Below, in pieces: positions 34,453 through 41,772 of a stretch of 64,000 nt of DNA; positions within the stretch are counted from its first letter, which is position 1; each line of letters starts with the position of its first letter. The position numbers and the translations under genes are program-made. The stretch spans positions 1 to 64,000 of the forward strand of contig JAKAAX010000003.1 of assembly GCA_021802125.1 (NCBI GenBank), read 5' to 3'. This stretch comes from Thermoplasmata archaeon. Its GTDB lineage: Archaea > Thermoplasmatota > Thermoplasmata > Lutacidiplasmatales > UBA184. Under the pieces are notes generated by a model. The model was not told the DNA's origin and did not search any database. It worked only from the letters and a program-made list of their open reading frames with translations.

Positions 34453-36381
34453 CTAAGGGGGCGGCGGGTAGGGGGGTCCCCCGTAGGGCGGTGGTGCGTA
34501 CTGTGGCGGATAGGAACCGTAGGGCGCGACCGGGGCCGCGGGGGGCGCGGCCTGTCCCCCGCCGCTAGAGCTGGGAGGGGCCCGGGAGAACTTGCCGCGC
34601 CGTCGCGACCTCGCCACCAGGAGAAGGATCAAGAGCACGACCCCCACGAGGACCGCCGCCAGCAGGAGCACTCCGGGGTAGCTCGTCAGGGTCGAGAGCA
34701 GCGGAGGCAGCTGGGAAGGGGAAGGGGCGGGGGGTATCGTGACGGTCACCGGGGCGGAGGAGTTGCCGTCTCCCGCGGCGTTGATGGCGCTCACGTTCAG
34801 CTCGTAGGCGACCCCTGCGCTCAGGTTGCCCACGACCTCCAGGGTCGCCGAGGCCGGCACGCGCACGTAGCTCCAGGGGGAGCCGGACGCAGCCCGAAGG
34901 CCGACCTGGTAGAAGGTCAGCGCGCTTCCGTCGTCATGAGCCGGTGGGTCCCACTGCACCTCCGCCGAGGACGATCCGACCGCGGAGGCGGTCACGTTCT
35001 GGGGAGGATAGGGGACCCCTCGGGGTACGGTGCTGGCCACGGGGGAGGACGGGGGGCTGGGGACCGTTCCGTTCCACGCGGTGACCGTGGCGTAGACCGA
35101 GCTACCGTCCGGCCATGGGAAAGTGTCGGTCGTGCGGGTGCTGCTGCCGACCGAGAGCTGATGCGTGAGGGATGTGGGCGAGCTCCCGTACTGCACCGAG
35201 TAGTTCGTGAGCAGGTAGGCCAGGGATGCCCCCCACCGGACCACGACGGTGTTGTTGGCGGGGGTCAAGGTCACGCTCGAGGGAGCGGAGGGGACGGAGG
35301 ATATCGAGGGCACGAAGGGCGTGGCGAGGTTCAGGGAGGGGTCCACGCCCAGCGCCACCTCAGTGGTGGGATCGATGGCGATGCCGTAGGGGAAGCTGGT
35401 CCCTCCCGCGGGTACGACGTTCTGGAGGACCGAGAGGTTGTTCGCCGCGACGACCGCGAGCTCCGAGATGCCCCACACGAGCACCTCGTCGGTCCCCCCT
35501 CCCACGGGGGTCATGTCCTGAAGGGTCGTCATCAGCGGGATGGTGCCGTTGCCGGGCGAACCGACCGTGGTGTCCGGGACGACGCTGAACTGGTCGTTGC
35601 CGTTGCTGCCCGCGACGAACGACTGGGCGCCCGGGACGAACGTGATGGGCAAGGCGGAGGAGATGATCGACCGGTTCCCGATCCATTGGTGGGTGGTCTC
35701 GTTGATGAGCCACAGGTTCTTCGAGCCCGGGGAGCCCGCGGCGACCACCTGGTGAACGGGGTCGATCGCCACGCGGGTCGGACCGGGGGCGGTAACGGTC
35801 GCGACCAGCGCCAAGGTCGCGTAGTCGTAGAACCTCACCCCGACGGTGTCCGTGTAGACCAGGAGCGTCCGGCTGGGGTCCACCGCCATTCCCTGAGCGC
35901 CGCCGGAGGTGGTGATCGTGCCCACCAGGCCGAGCGACGTGGTGTTGACGATGTAGATCTCCCCGTTGTTCCCGCCGGAGACGAAGGCCAGCTGCCGAGC
36001 GCTGTCCACCACGACCCGGCAGTAGCTGCCAAGGGGGAGGCTCACGGACCCGGCGGAGGTCCAGGTCCCCTCGTTCACCACTTGTAGCCCCGAGGTCGAG
36101 GCCACGTCGAAGGTGTTGTGGTAGGCGTCGAACGCGACCCCGTACCCCCCGCCGTTGAAGGGGGTCCCCGAGCGGTAGGAGATGAGGTTCGCCGGGTGCG
36201 CGACGACGGAAGGCGAGGGGGAGGGCCCGCGTACGTCGGTCGGAACCGCGGCCCTCGGCAAGGCGGCGGCGTGGATAGACGGGGTGGGAAGCCCCACCAG
36301 GAGCAGCGCCACGCACGCGAGCAACGCGATCTTTGCGAGCCGGGCCGCCGATGGAACGGGCAGGAAAGGCCCATCGTTCAT
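34453..36381 (-). CDS. Shorter propeller-FN3 membrane protein, paralogue of 29782-34380
   Basis: 642 residues. A signal segment (about 16-36) precedes the same opening as the neighbour: GTPFNGGGYGVAFDAYHNTFDV, then GLQVVNEGTWTSAGSVSLPL and DSARQLAFVSGG. The propeller spans about 65-370, two FN3 domains about 375-570, and a membrane helix about 583-607 (YPGVLLLAAVLVGVVLLILLLV) ends in RSRRRGK. The cytoplasmic tail has no winged helix; it is a 40-residue Pro/Tyr/Gly-rich stretch (YPPQYAPPPYGGPPYPPPP). The two genes are convergent, with 72 bp between their stops. ATG 36381 gives a normal n-region. Confidence 0.85.
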   Translation of the reverse strand: MNDGPFLPVPSAARLAKIALLACVALLLVGLPTPSIHAAALPRAAVPTDVRGPSPSPSVVAHPANLISYRSGTPFNGGGYGVAFDAYHNTFDVASTSGLQVVNEGTWTSAGSVSLPLGSYCRVVVDSARQLAFVSGGNNGEIYIVNTTSLGLVGTITTSGGAQGMAVDPSRTLLVYTDTVGVRFYDYATLALVATVTAPGPTRVAIDPVHQVVAAGSPGSKNLWLINETTHQWIGNRSIISSALPITFVPGAQSFVAGSNGNDQFSVVPDTTVGSPGNGTIPLMTTLQDMTPVGGGTDEVLVWGISELAVVAANNLSVLQNVVPAGGTSFPYGIAIDPTTEVALGVDPSLNLATPFVPSISSVPSAPSSVTLTPANNTVVVRWGASLAYLLTNYSVQYGSSPTSLTHQLSVGSSTRTTDTFPWPDGSSVYATVTAWNGTVPSPPSSPVASTVPRGVPYPPQNVTASAVGSSSAEVQWDPPAHDDGSALTFYQVGLRAASGSPWSYVRVPASATLEVVGNLSAGVAYELNVSAINAAGDGNSSAPVTVTIPPAPSPSQLPPLLSTLTSYPGVLLLAAVLVGVVLLILLLVARSRRRGKFSRAPPSSSGGGQAAPPAAPVAPYGSYPPQYAPPPYGGPPYPPPP

Positions 36382-36516
36382 GGCGTCGGAAAGGCACGGA
36401 CCCCTTGATGAACCCCTACGGTCCGTGAATTCTTCCCGAAACCGGACGGACCTGGGGGGGCCACGCGCTCCGGGCCCAGGAAGCAGGGTGGCGCAGGAAG
36501 GGTCCGCAGCCCCGAC

Positions 36517-37725
36517 CTAGGCGAACATGCCGACGGTCTCTTTGCCGGTGTCTTCCTCGCCGATGACCTTCTCGATGGCGCGCTCGAAATCGGCCATGTT
36601 GACCGCGTCGCGCTCCTCCCGGATGGCCCACATGCCGGCCTCCGTGCAGATCGACTTGATGTCGGCGCCGGTGCAGCCGTCGCACCGGGCGGCCAGCGCC
36701 TCCCAGTCAACAGCATCCTTCAGGCTCATCGCCTTGGAGTGGATCTTGAAGATCTCGACGCGGCCCTGGAACGTGGGCACCGGGATCTCGACGATGCGGT
36801 CGAAGCGGCCGGGGCGCAGCAGCGCCTCGTCCAGGATGTCGGGGCGGTTCGTCGCCGCGGTGATCTTCACGTTCGAGAGCGGCTCGAACCCGTCCATCTC
36901 CGCGAGGAGCTGCATCAGGGTGCGCTGGACCTCGCGGTCACCGGAGGTCGCGACCTCCAGACGCTTCGCGCCGATCGAATCGATCTCGTCGATGAAGATG
37001 ATCGTCGGGGCCTTCTCCCGCGCCAGCTGGAAGAGCTCGCGCACGAGCCGGGCGCCCTCTCCGATGTACTTCTGGACGAGCTCGCTTCCCACGAGCCGGA
37101 TGAACGTCGCGTGGGTGTGGTGAGCGACGGCCTTCGCGATCATGGTCTTCCCCGTTCCCGGGGGACCGATCAGGAGGACGCCCTTCGGGGGCTCGACCCC
37201 GACCTTCCGGTAGAGCTCCCCGCGCAGCAGGGGATACTCGACCGCTTCCCGGATCTCGCGGATCTGCTCGCCGAGCCCGCCGATGTCGTCGTAGGCGATC
37301 GTGGGGCGGGAGACGATCTCGCTCGCGGTGACGAGCGGGTCGAGCGAAGCGGGGAGGACACCCATGACGGCCAGCGTCTGCTTGTTGAGCGCGACCCGGC
37401 TTCCCACGGAGATCTTCTCGTGCTCGACGGTCTCCGCCGCGTTCACGACGAAGTCCGGTCCCGTCGAGCTCTTCACGACGAGCCGTCCGTCCGTGAGCAC
37501 GTCGCGGACCGTCCCGACGATCAGCGGGGGATAGCGGAGCCGGTCGAGCTCGGTCTTGAGACGCTTGACCTCGCGCTGGAGCCGGAGGATCTCCGCCTCC
37601 ATGTAGTGCCGCTCGCTCTCGACACGCTTGATCGCCTCGGCGAGCTGGTTGTTCCGGAGCTCGAGGAAGTTGAGACGGTCGTCGGTCTCCTCCCGGTTCG
37701 GAGGAGCCGCTTCATCCTCGGCCAT
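36517..37725 (-). CDS. pan: Proteasome-activating nucleotidase (PAN)
   Basis: 402 residues forming the AAA ATPase ring that unfolds substrates for the 20S proteasome. The N-terminal coiled coil (about 12-65, LNFLELRNNQLAEAIKRVES) is followed by the OB domain and one AAA module with [26 protein letters not shown], and the arginine fingers of RPGRFDRIVEIP. The usual C-terminal Hb-Y-X docking tail is replaced by M-F-A. I start at ATG 37725, because a TATA box at 37791-37797 makes the longer frame (to 37827) untranscribed. Confidence 0.93.
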   Translation of the reverse strand: MAEDEAAPPNREETDDRLNFLELRNNQLAEAIKRVESERHYMEAEILRLQREVKRLKTELDRLRYPPLIVGTVRDVLTDGRLVVKSSTGPDFVVNAAETVEHEKISVGSRVALNKQTLAVMGVLPASLDPLVTASEIVSRPTIAYDDIGGLGEQIREIREAVEYPLLRGELYRKVGVEPPKGVLLIGPPGTGKTMIAKAVAHHTHATFIRLVGSELVQKYIGEGARLVRELFQLAREKAPTIIFIDEIDSIGAKRLEVATSGDREVQRTLMQLLAEMDGFEPLSNVKITAATNRPDILDEALLRPGRFDRIVEIPVPTFQGRVEIFKIHSKAMSLKDAVDWEALAARCDGCTGADIKSICTEAGMWAIREERDAVNMADFERAIEKVIGEEDTGKETVGMFA

Positions 37726-37790
37726 GTATGCGTCCGTGTCCCCGAGGGCCCTCTCCGGAGGTGCCCGCCCTCGAAGACACGTCTCTGGGC

Positions 37791-37797
37791 TATAAAG
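37791..37797 (-). promoter_or_regulatory. TATA box for PAN
   Basis: Minus-strand CTTTATA about 68 bp before the ATG, giving a leader near 40 nt. It faces the divergent pantoate kinase promoter. Confidence 0.55.
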
Positions 37798-37901
37798 CGG
37801 CGCTCCGATACTTGAGGATACGCTCAATTTTGACGACCCGAGGGCGCCAGGTCTGACCCGCCACGACTTGGCGCGGCTGCGAGGGCCGCCCTCCGTTCAC
37901 C

Positions 37902-37909
37902 TTCTATAG
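37902..37909 (+). promoter_or_regulatory. TATA box that fixes the pantoate kinase start
   Basis: TTCTATAG lies only about 11 bp before the first ATG (37917) but 26 bp before the second (37932), so a leaderless transcript starts translation at 37932. Confidence 0.5.
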
Positions 37910-37931
37910 CTTTCCGATGGTGCGGGCCTCG

Positions 37932-38864
37932 ATGTTCCCTGCGGTCCCTGGGACCGGCTCCTGGGCGGCCGCTTTCGCTCCCGGACACGTGACCGGCATC
38001 TTCGAGCCGGTCCTGACCTCCCGCGACCCGCTGGCTCGTGGGTCCATCGGGGCCGGGGTCGTCCTGGACATCGGAGCGAGGGCCCGAGCGGAGGTCTGGC
38101 CGGTCCGGCCCGGCCACGGACGGGTCGAACTCTGCGAGCGGGGACGGCCCACCCACCTCCCGATCACCGAGCGCGCGCTCTCTTGGTTGCCGGGGGCGTC
38201 CGACCATCTCCTCCGGGTCGACCTGACCCACGAACTGCCCGTGAGCCAGGGGCTCAGCATGAGCGCGGCGGGGGCCCTCGCGGCGAGCCTGGCCGTGTCG
38301 GCGGCGATGGGTGCGCCCCCCGAGGCCGCGTACTCCGCCGCCCATCGCGCCGAGCTCGAGATGCACGGTGGGCTGGGCGGGGTCCCGGCGATCCTCGGCG
38401 GAGGTCTCGAGGTCCGTCGCGCCCCCGGACTGCCCCCGCACGGCCGGATCGAGCGAACCCCGATGGAGATGGGGTTCTTCCTGGGGACCACCGGGGCCCC
38501 GATGCCCTCCCCTCCGCTCCTCTCCGACCCCGCCTTCCTCCAACGGGTCAGCGCAGCCGCGCGACGTTGGATCGACTCGTTGGGGTCCCCTCCCCTCTCG
38601 TGGGAGTCGACGATCCAGGTGTTCGAGCACTTCACGGACGACCTCGGCCTCGCCCCTCCGGCCCTCCGCTCCGTCATCGAGGAGCTGCGGCGAGGGGGCT
38701 GCCACGCGGCCCAAGCGATGCTGGGGAACACCCTCCTGGTCTGGGCGGCGGACGAGGATGGGGAGGCGCAGCTGCTCGCCACGCTCCGGCGTGCCCACCT
38801 CACGCCGTGGCGGGTGCACGTGGGCGACCGCGGCGCGGGCCTGGTCCCGCTCCACCCGCGCTGA
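37932..38864 (+). CDS. Pantoate kinase (archaeal CoA pathway, GHMP kinase fold)
   Basis: 310 residues. It phosphorylates pantoate in the archaeal route to 4'-phosphopantothenate, replacing the bacterial PanC/PanK order. Family marks are FAPGHVTGIF at the N-terminus, RGSIGAGVVLDIG, the GHMP phosphate loop as PVSQGLSMSAAGALA (near 107) and GGLGGVPAILGGGLE. No phosphopantothenate synthetase gene is adjacent. It is divergent from PAN and shares a short promoter region with it. Confidence 0.85.
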   Translation: MFPAVPGTGSWAAAFAPGHVTGIFEPVLTSRDPLARGSIGAGVVLDIGARARAEVWPVRPGHGRVELCERGRPTHLPITERALSWLPGASDHLLRVDLTHELPVSQGLSMSAAGALAASLAVSAAMGAPPEAAYSAAHRAELEMHGGLGGVPAILGGGLEVRRAPGLPPHGRIERTPMEMGFFLGTTGAPMPSPPLLSDPAFLQRVSAAARRWIDSLGSPPLSWESTIQVFEHFTDDLGLAPPALRSVIEELRRGGCHAAQAMLGNTLLVWAADEDGEAQLLATLRRAHLTPWRVHVGDRGAGLVPLHPR

Positions 38865-38978
38865 TCCCGGGCTCCGTGACTCCCCGGACGGGGGTCCCTA
38901 CCCCCCTTCCACCCCTCCGCCCGGCTGGGGGTTTTCGCTCAAAAGGCTCAAGAACCATTCGCTCTCACGGGGGGACCC

Positions 38979-39716
38979 ATGACCCGCAAGCCCAACCGCA
39001 TGTACCGGGAGATCGAGGGTCAGATCTACACCCGCACCGAGTACATGGGCGGTATCCCTCACTGCCGCATCACGCAGTTCGACACCGGTAACGTCCACCA
39101 GCAGTACAAGTTCCGCTTCACCCTGCGCGCCGAGGAGGCCGGGAACGTCCAGGACCGCGCGCTCGAAGCCGCCCGCGTCTCCATCGTCCGTGTCATGGAC
39201 AAGGCCGCTTCCAACAACTTCCACATCAAGGTGCGAAGGTACCCCCACGCGATCCTCCGCGAACACAAAATGGCCACGGGGGCGGGGGCTGACCGTATCT
39301 CCGACGGGATGCGCGGAGCCTTCGGCAAGCCCGTAGGGCACGCCGTGCGCGCCCAGATCGGCGAGCCGCTCATCACGCTCTCCTGCCGTTCCGAGAACAT
39401 CCCCGAGGCGAAGGAGGCCGTCAGGAAGGCCTCCTGCAAGCTTCCGATGCCCATCCGCGTCGAGGTCCTCGAGAGAAAGGACTTCGTCGAAGAGGTCCGC
39501 GCCGCCGCCGTCGCTCCCATCATCGAGGAGAAGAAGAAGGAGGAAGCCGTCCCCGCCGAGGGCGCCGCCGCCGAGGGCGCCACCGAGGAGAAGAAGGAGG
39601 AGGGCGCCGCGGGAAAGAAGGACGAGGCCGCCGCCGGGAAGAAGGGGGAGGCCGGCAAGAAGGCCGAGCCCGCCAAGGCCGAGGCCGCGAAGGCCCCGGC
39701 GAAGAAGGGGAAGTAG
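38979..39716 (+). CDS. rpl10e: 50S ribosomal protein L10e with long charged tail
   Basis: The L16/L10e protein of the large subunit near the peptidyl-transferase centre. Residues 1-170 match the family (MTRKPNRMYREIEGQIYTR, then MATGAGADRISDGMRGAFGK). Residues about 172-245 are an extra Ala/Lys/Glu-rich tail (EEKKKEE, AAAGKKGEAGKK) not found in the usual 160-180-residue protein. The ATG follows GGGGGGA. It lies about 190 bp upstream of the gene for NMD3, whose eukaryotic homologue acts with L10 in 60S maturation, a telling neighbour. Confidence 0.95.
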   Translation: MTRKPNRMYREIEGQIYTRTEYMGGIPHCRITQFDTGNVHQQYKFRFTLRAEEAGNVQDRALEAARVSIVRVMDKAASNNFHIKVRRYPHAILREHKMATGAGADRISDGMRGAFGKPVGHAVRAQIGEPLITLSCRSENIPEAKEAVRKASCKLPMPIRVEVLERKDFVEEVRAAAVAPIIEEKKKEEAVPAEGAAAEGATEEKKEEGAAGKKDEAAAGKKGEAGKKAEPAKAEAAKAPAKKGK

Positions 39717-39840
39717 GCCTCCGGCCCGCTCCCCTCCTTCGCCCCCGCTCCTTCCTCGCCCCCCGACCACCGCGCAGGGTCGTCATCCTCGTGGACCGGG
39801 CGGGATTTGGGGTCGGAGCTGGGGGCTCTCGGGCTCGGGC

Positions 39841-39853
39841 GAGGATTATCCTC
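39841..39853. promoter_or_regulatory. Inverted repeat overlapping a TATA-like box, upstream of nmd3
   Basis: GAGGAT-T-ATCCTC, two perfect 6-bp arms around one base. The centre GATTATCC may be the TATA box of nmd3, 50 bp before its ATG, so a regulator binding the repeat would block initiation. Confidence 0.4.
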
Positions 39854-39902
39854 TCAGGCCACCTGACGCCCCGTCGAACCCCTGGAGGAACGGTAGAGGA
39901 CC

Positions 39903-41051
39903 ATGGAGCTCGCGGACGAAGGGGCGACCTTCTGCGTGCGGTGCGGGTCGACGACCCCGCCGTTCATCGGCGCAGAGTGCGTGCCCTGCTTCAGTCGCAA
40001 CACCCCGCTCGCCTCCCTCCCCCCCTACGTCGATGTGGTGCTCTGTTCCACGTGCGGCTCGCGCCAGGTCGGCAACCACTGGGAGAAGGCCCGCGGCCCG
40101 AACCCCGAGGAGGTCCGCCGCTCCGACCTGGATCCCCAGGTCCGCGTCTCGCCCCCCGGTAGGCTGCTCCGCGCCACCTGGGAGGTGTCTGGGCAGAACC
40201 CGAGGCTCCGCCAGGTGGAAGCGAAGCTCCTGGTCGAGGTGGAGGGGAGCCAGATCGAGGTTCCCGCCCGGACCGAGGTGCACATCATCCTGCACAGCTG
40301 CCCGGATTGCAGCCGTCGAGGGGGCCACTACTTCACCTCCCGCATCCAGATCCGAAGCGCGGAGGAGGGCTCGCCGCGCGCCCTCAAGGAGTTCAAGCCC
40401 TGGGCCCTCCAGATCTGGCACTCGCACCTGAAGGCCTGCTCCGAGGTGCAGCGTGAGGCGGTCTCGCGGGAGGAGGAGCTCAAGGAGGGGTGGGACATCT
40501 TCTTCAGCGATACCGCGGCCGCCCGCGCCGTCGCGCGCTCCTTCAAGGCGCGCTCGAGCGCCCAGGTGAAGGAGTCCGCCTCGCTCTGGGGAGTGAAGAA
40601 CGGTCGCGAGGTCCACCGCGTGACGTTCCTCATGCGTCTGCCCCCCGTCGGGATCGGGGACCACCTGGAGCAGGGCGGGAGGCTGTGGGAGGTCTTCTCG
40701 TTGGGAGAGAAGGGCGGGGTGGAGATGCGGGACGTCCAGGACGGGGCCCAGCGACGGGTCGAGAACGAGGAGGTCGCCCGGATGCGCCTGGTCTCGGGGC
40801 CGGAGGGCCGCACCTCCCTCGCGCTCCTACGCCCCCCTCGAGGTCCTCCGTTCGTCCGAGACCCCACCTCCGGAGATCAGCTCCCTCTCTACGGGGACCT
40901 CCCGCCGGTGCCGGCAACCGCGGGGAAGCTCCCTCCTGGGGAGACCGTGACCGAACCCACGCTGCCCTTCGTCTTGGGGAAGCGGGAGGCCTGGTGGGCC
41001 CCTCGCGGGGGCCGCCCGGCTCGTGACGCCCGGCACCAGTCGAAAAGATAG
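39903..41051 (+). CDS. NMD3-like ribosome-maturation protein
   Basis: 382 residues. The N-terminal zinc-binding modules carry FCVRCGS, CVPC, LCSTCGS and later CPDC. The conserved centre reads EGWDIFFSDTAAARAVARSF, SASLWGVKNGREVHRVTFLMRLP, then GIGDHLEQGGRLWEVFSL, the closing OB/SH3-like part of Nmd3. Eukaryotic Nmd3 exports 60S subunits and loads L10; archaeal versions lack the export tail and presumably act in subunit assembly. The last 60 residues are Pro/Arg-rich and variable. Located right after L10e. Confidence 0.9.
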   Translation: MELADEGATFCVRCGSTTPPFIGAECVPCFSRNTPLASLPPYVDVVLCSTCGSRQVGNHWEKARGPNPEEVRRSDLDPQVRVSPPGRLLRATWEVSGQNPRLRQVEAKLLVEVEGSQIEVPARTEVHIILHSCPDCSRRGGHYFTSRIQIRSAEEGSPRALKEFKPWALQIWHSHLKACSEVQREAVSREEELKEGWDIFFSDTAAARAVARSFKARSSAQVKESASLWGVKNGREVHRVTFLMRLPPVGIGDHLEQGGRLWEVFSLGEKGGVEMRDVQDGAQRRVENEEVARMRLVSGPEGRTSLALLRPPRGPPFVRDPTSGDQLPLYGDLPPVPATAGKLPPGETVTEPTLPFVLGKREAWWAPRGGRPARDARHQSKR

Positions 41052-41060
41052 TATTTTAAC
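41051..41060 (+). promoter_or_regulatory. TATA box for sepF
   Basis: GTATTTTAAC centred about 40 bp before the sepF ATG. It overlaps the last codon of nmd3, so sepF can be transcribed on its own. Confidence 0.55.
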
Positions 41061-41094
41061 GGCACCCTCGCTCGCTTACGCCAGGGAACCGCCC

Positions 41095-41469
41095 ATGTCG
41101 AAGATCAGCCTCCTCCGGAAGCACGACGACGAGACGCTCGAAGAGACCCAGGTGTTGGACCTAGGGTCCATGCACTGGGAGGACGAACAGGCCGCGCTGG
41201 CCAACGCGCGGTCGACGATACGCTGCGCGGAGATCTTCCGCTTCGAGGACCTGCAGACGATCACCAAGTACGCCTACGGCGGGGATGTCGTCCTTCTGGA
41301 CTACACCTCCATCGCCAACGACCAGGTGACGCTGAACCGGATGAACGCGGAGCTCAAGAACGTCATCCGCGACACCGGCGGCGACGTCGCCGGGATCGGA
41401 AAGAACCTGATCGCGATCACCCCTTCCGGGATCAAGATCGACCGCCACAAGGTGCGCGCGGGCTACTAG
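41095..41469 (+). CDS. sepF: SepF-like cell-division protein
   Basis: 124 residues. Archaeal SepF anchors the FtsZ ring to the membrane. The core matches the family: VLDLGSMHWEDEQAAL, then IRCAEIFRFEDLQTITKYAYGGDVVLLDY, ELKNVIRDTGGDVAGIGKNLIAITPSGIKI and the basic end RHKVRAGY. A membrane-targeting amphipathic helix is expected at the N-terminus; here the first ten residues (MSKISLLRKH) could do this but are short. An ATG-initiated longer frame is excluded by the promoter position. No ftsZ in the window. Confidence 0.85.
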   Translation: MSKISLLRKHDDETLEETQVLDLGSMHWEDEQAALANARSTIRCAEIFRFEDLQTITKYAYGGDVVLLDYTSIANDQVTLNRMNAELKNVIRDTGGDVAGIGKNLIAITPSGIKIDRHKVRAGY

Positions 41470-41486
41470 GTCCGCCGCGCGCCGGA

Positions 41487-41506
41487 GCGCTCCCTTCGGG
41501 GAGCGC
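41487..41506 (+). terminator. Hairpin with cUUCGg tetraloop after sepF
   Basis: GCGCTCCC, loop TTCG, GGGAGCGC: eight perfect G-C-rich pairs closed by C-G around UUCG, one of the most stable RNA tetraloops. It sits 18 nt after the sepF stop. There is no T-run behind it, so it may protect or process the 3' end rather than stop polymerase in the bacterial way. Confidence 0.5.
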
Positions 41507-41772
41507 CCTGGCCAACCCTTTCCCGCCCGCCCTCTTTTCCTCGATCCTTCTGGAGCGTGAGCGCGAACGCTCCCTTCGGACGCGCAAGCAGGCGGGCCTC
41601 CTCCCGACCGCGCGACCGTTCCCCCCTCTCGGTCCCCCCTCCCCTTCTTCGGCCGCTCCTCGGTCCGCGGGGGGGTTTCGACCGCCCCGGCCATCGCGGG
41701 AGCGCCTCAGGGCCGCTCTCCGCAATTTTTTAGCCCAATCGGTCTCCCGACACCGGGTCGAGGGAACGAACG
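41507..41772. other. Intergenic, C/T-rich; promoter of pepA at its end
   Basis: No credible gene. The plus strand is rich in C and T runs. A plus-strand box ATTTTTTAG (41725-41733) lies about 44 bp before the aminopeptidase ATG and is the likely TATA element. Confidence 0.55.

Noticed and set aside
37726..37827. N-terminal extension of PAN
   Set aside because: It covers the TATA box at 37791-37797 and would not be transcribed from it.
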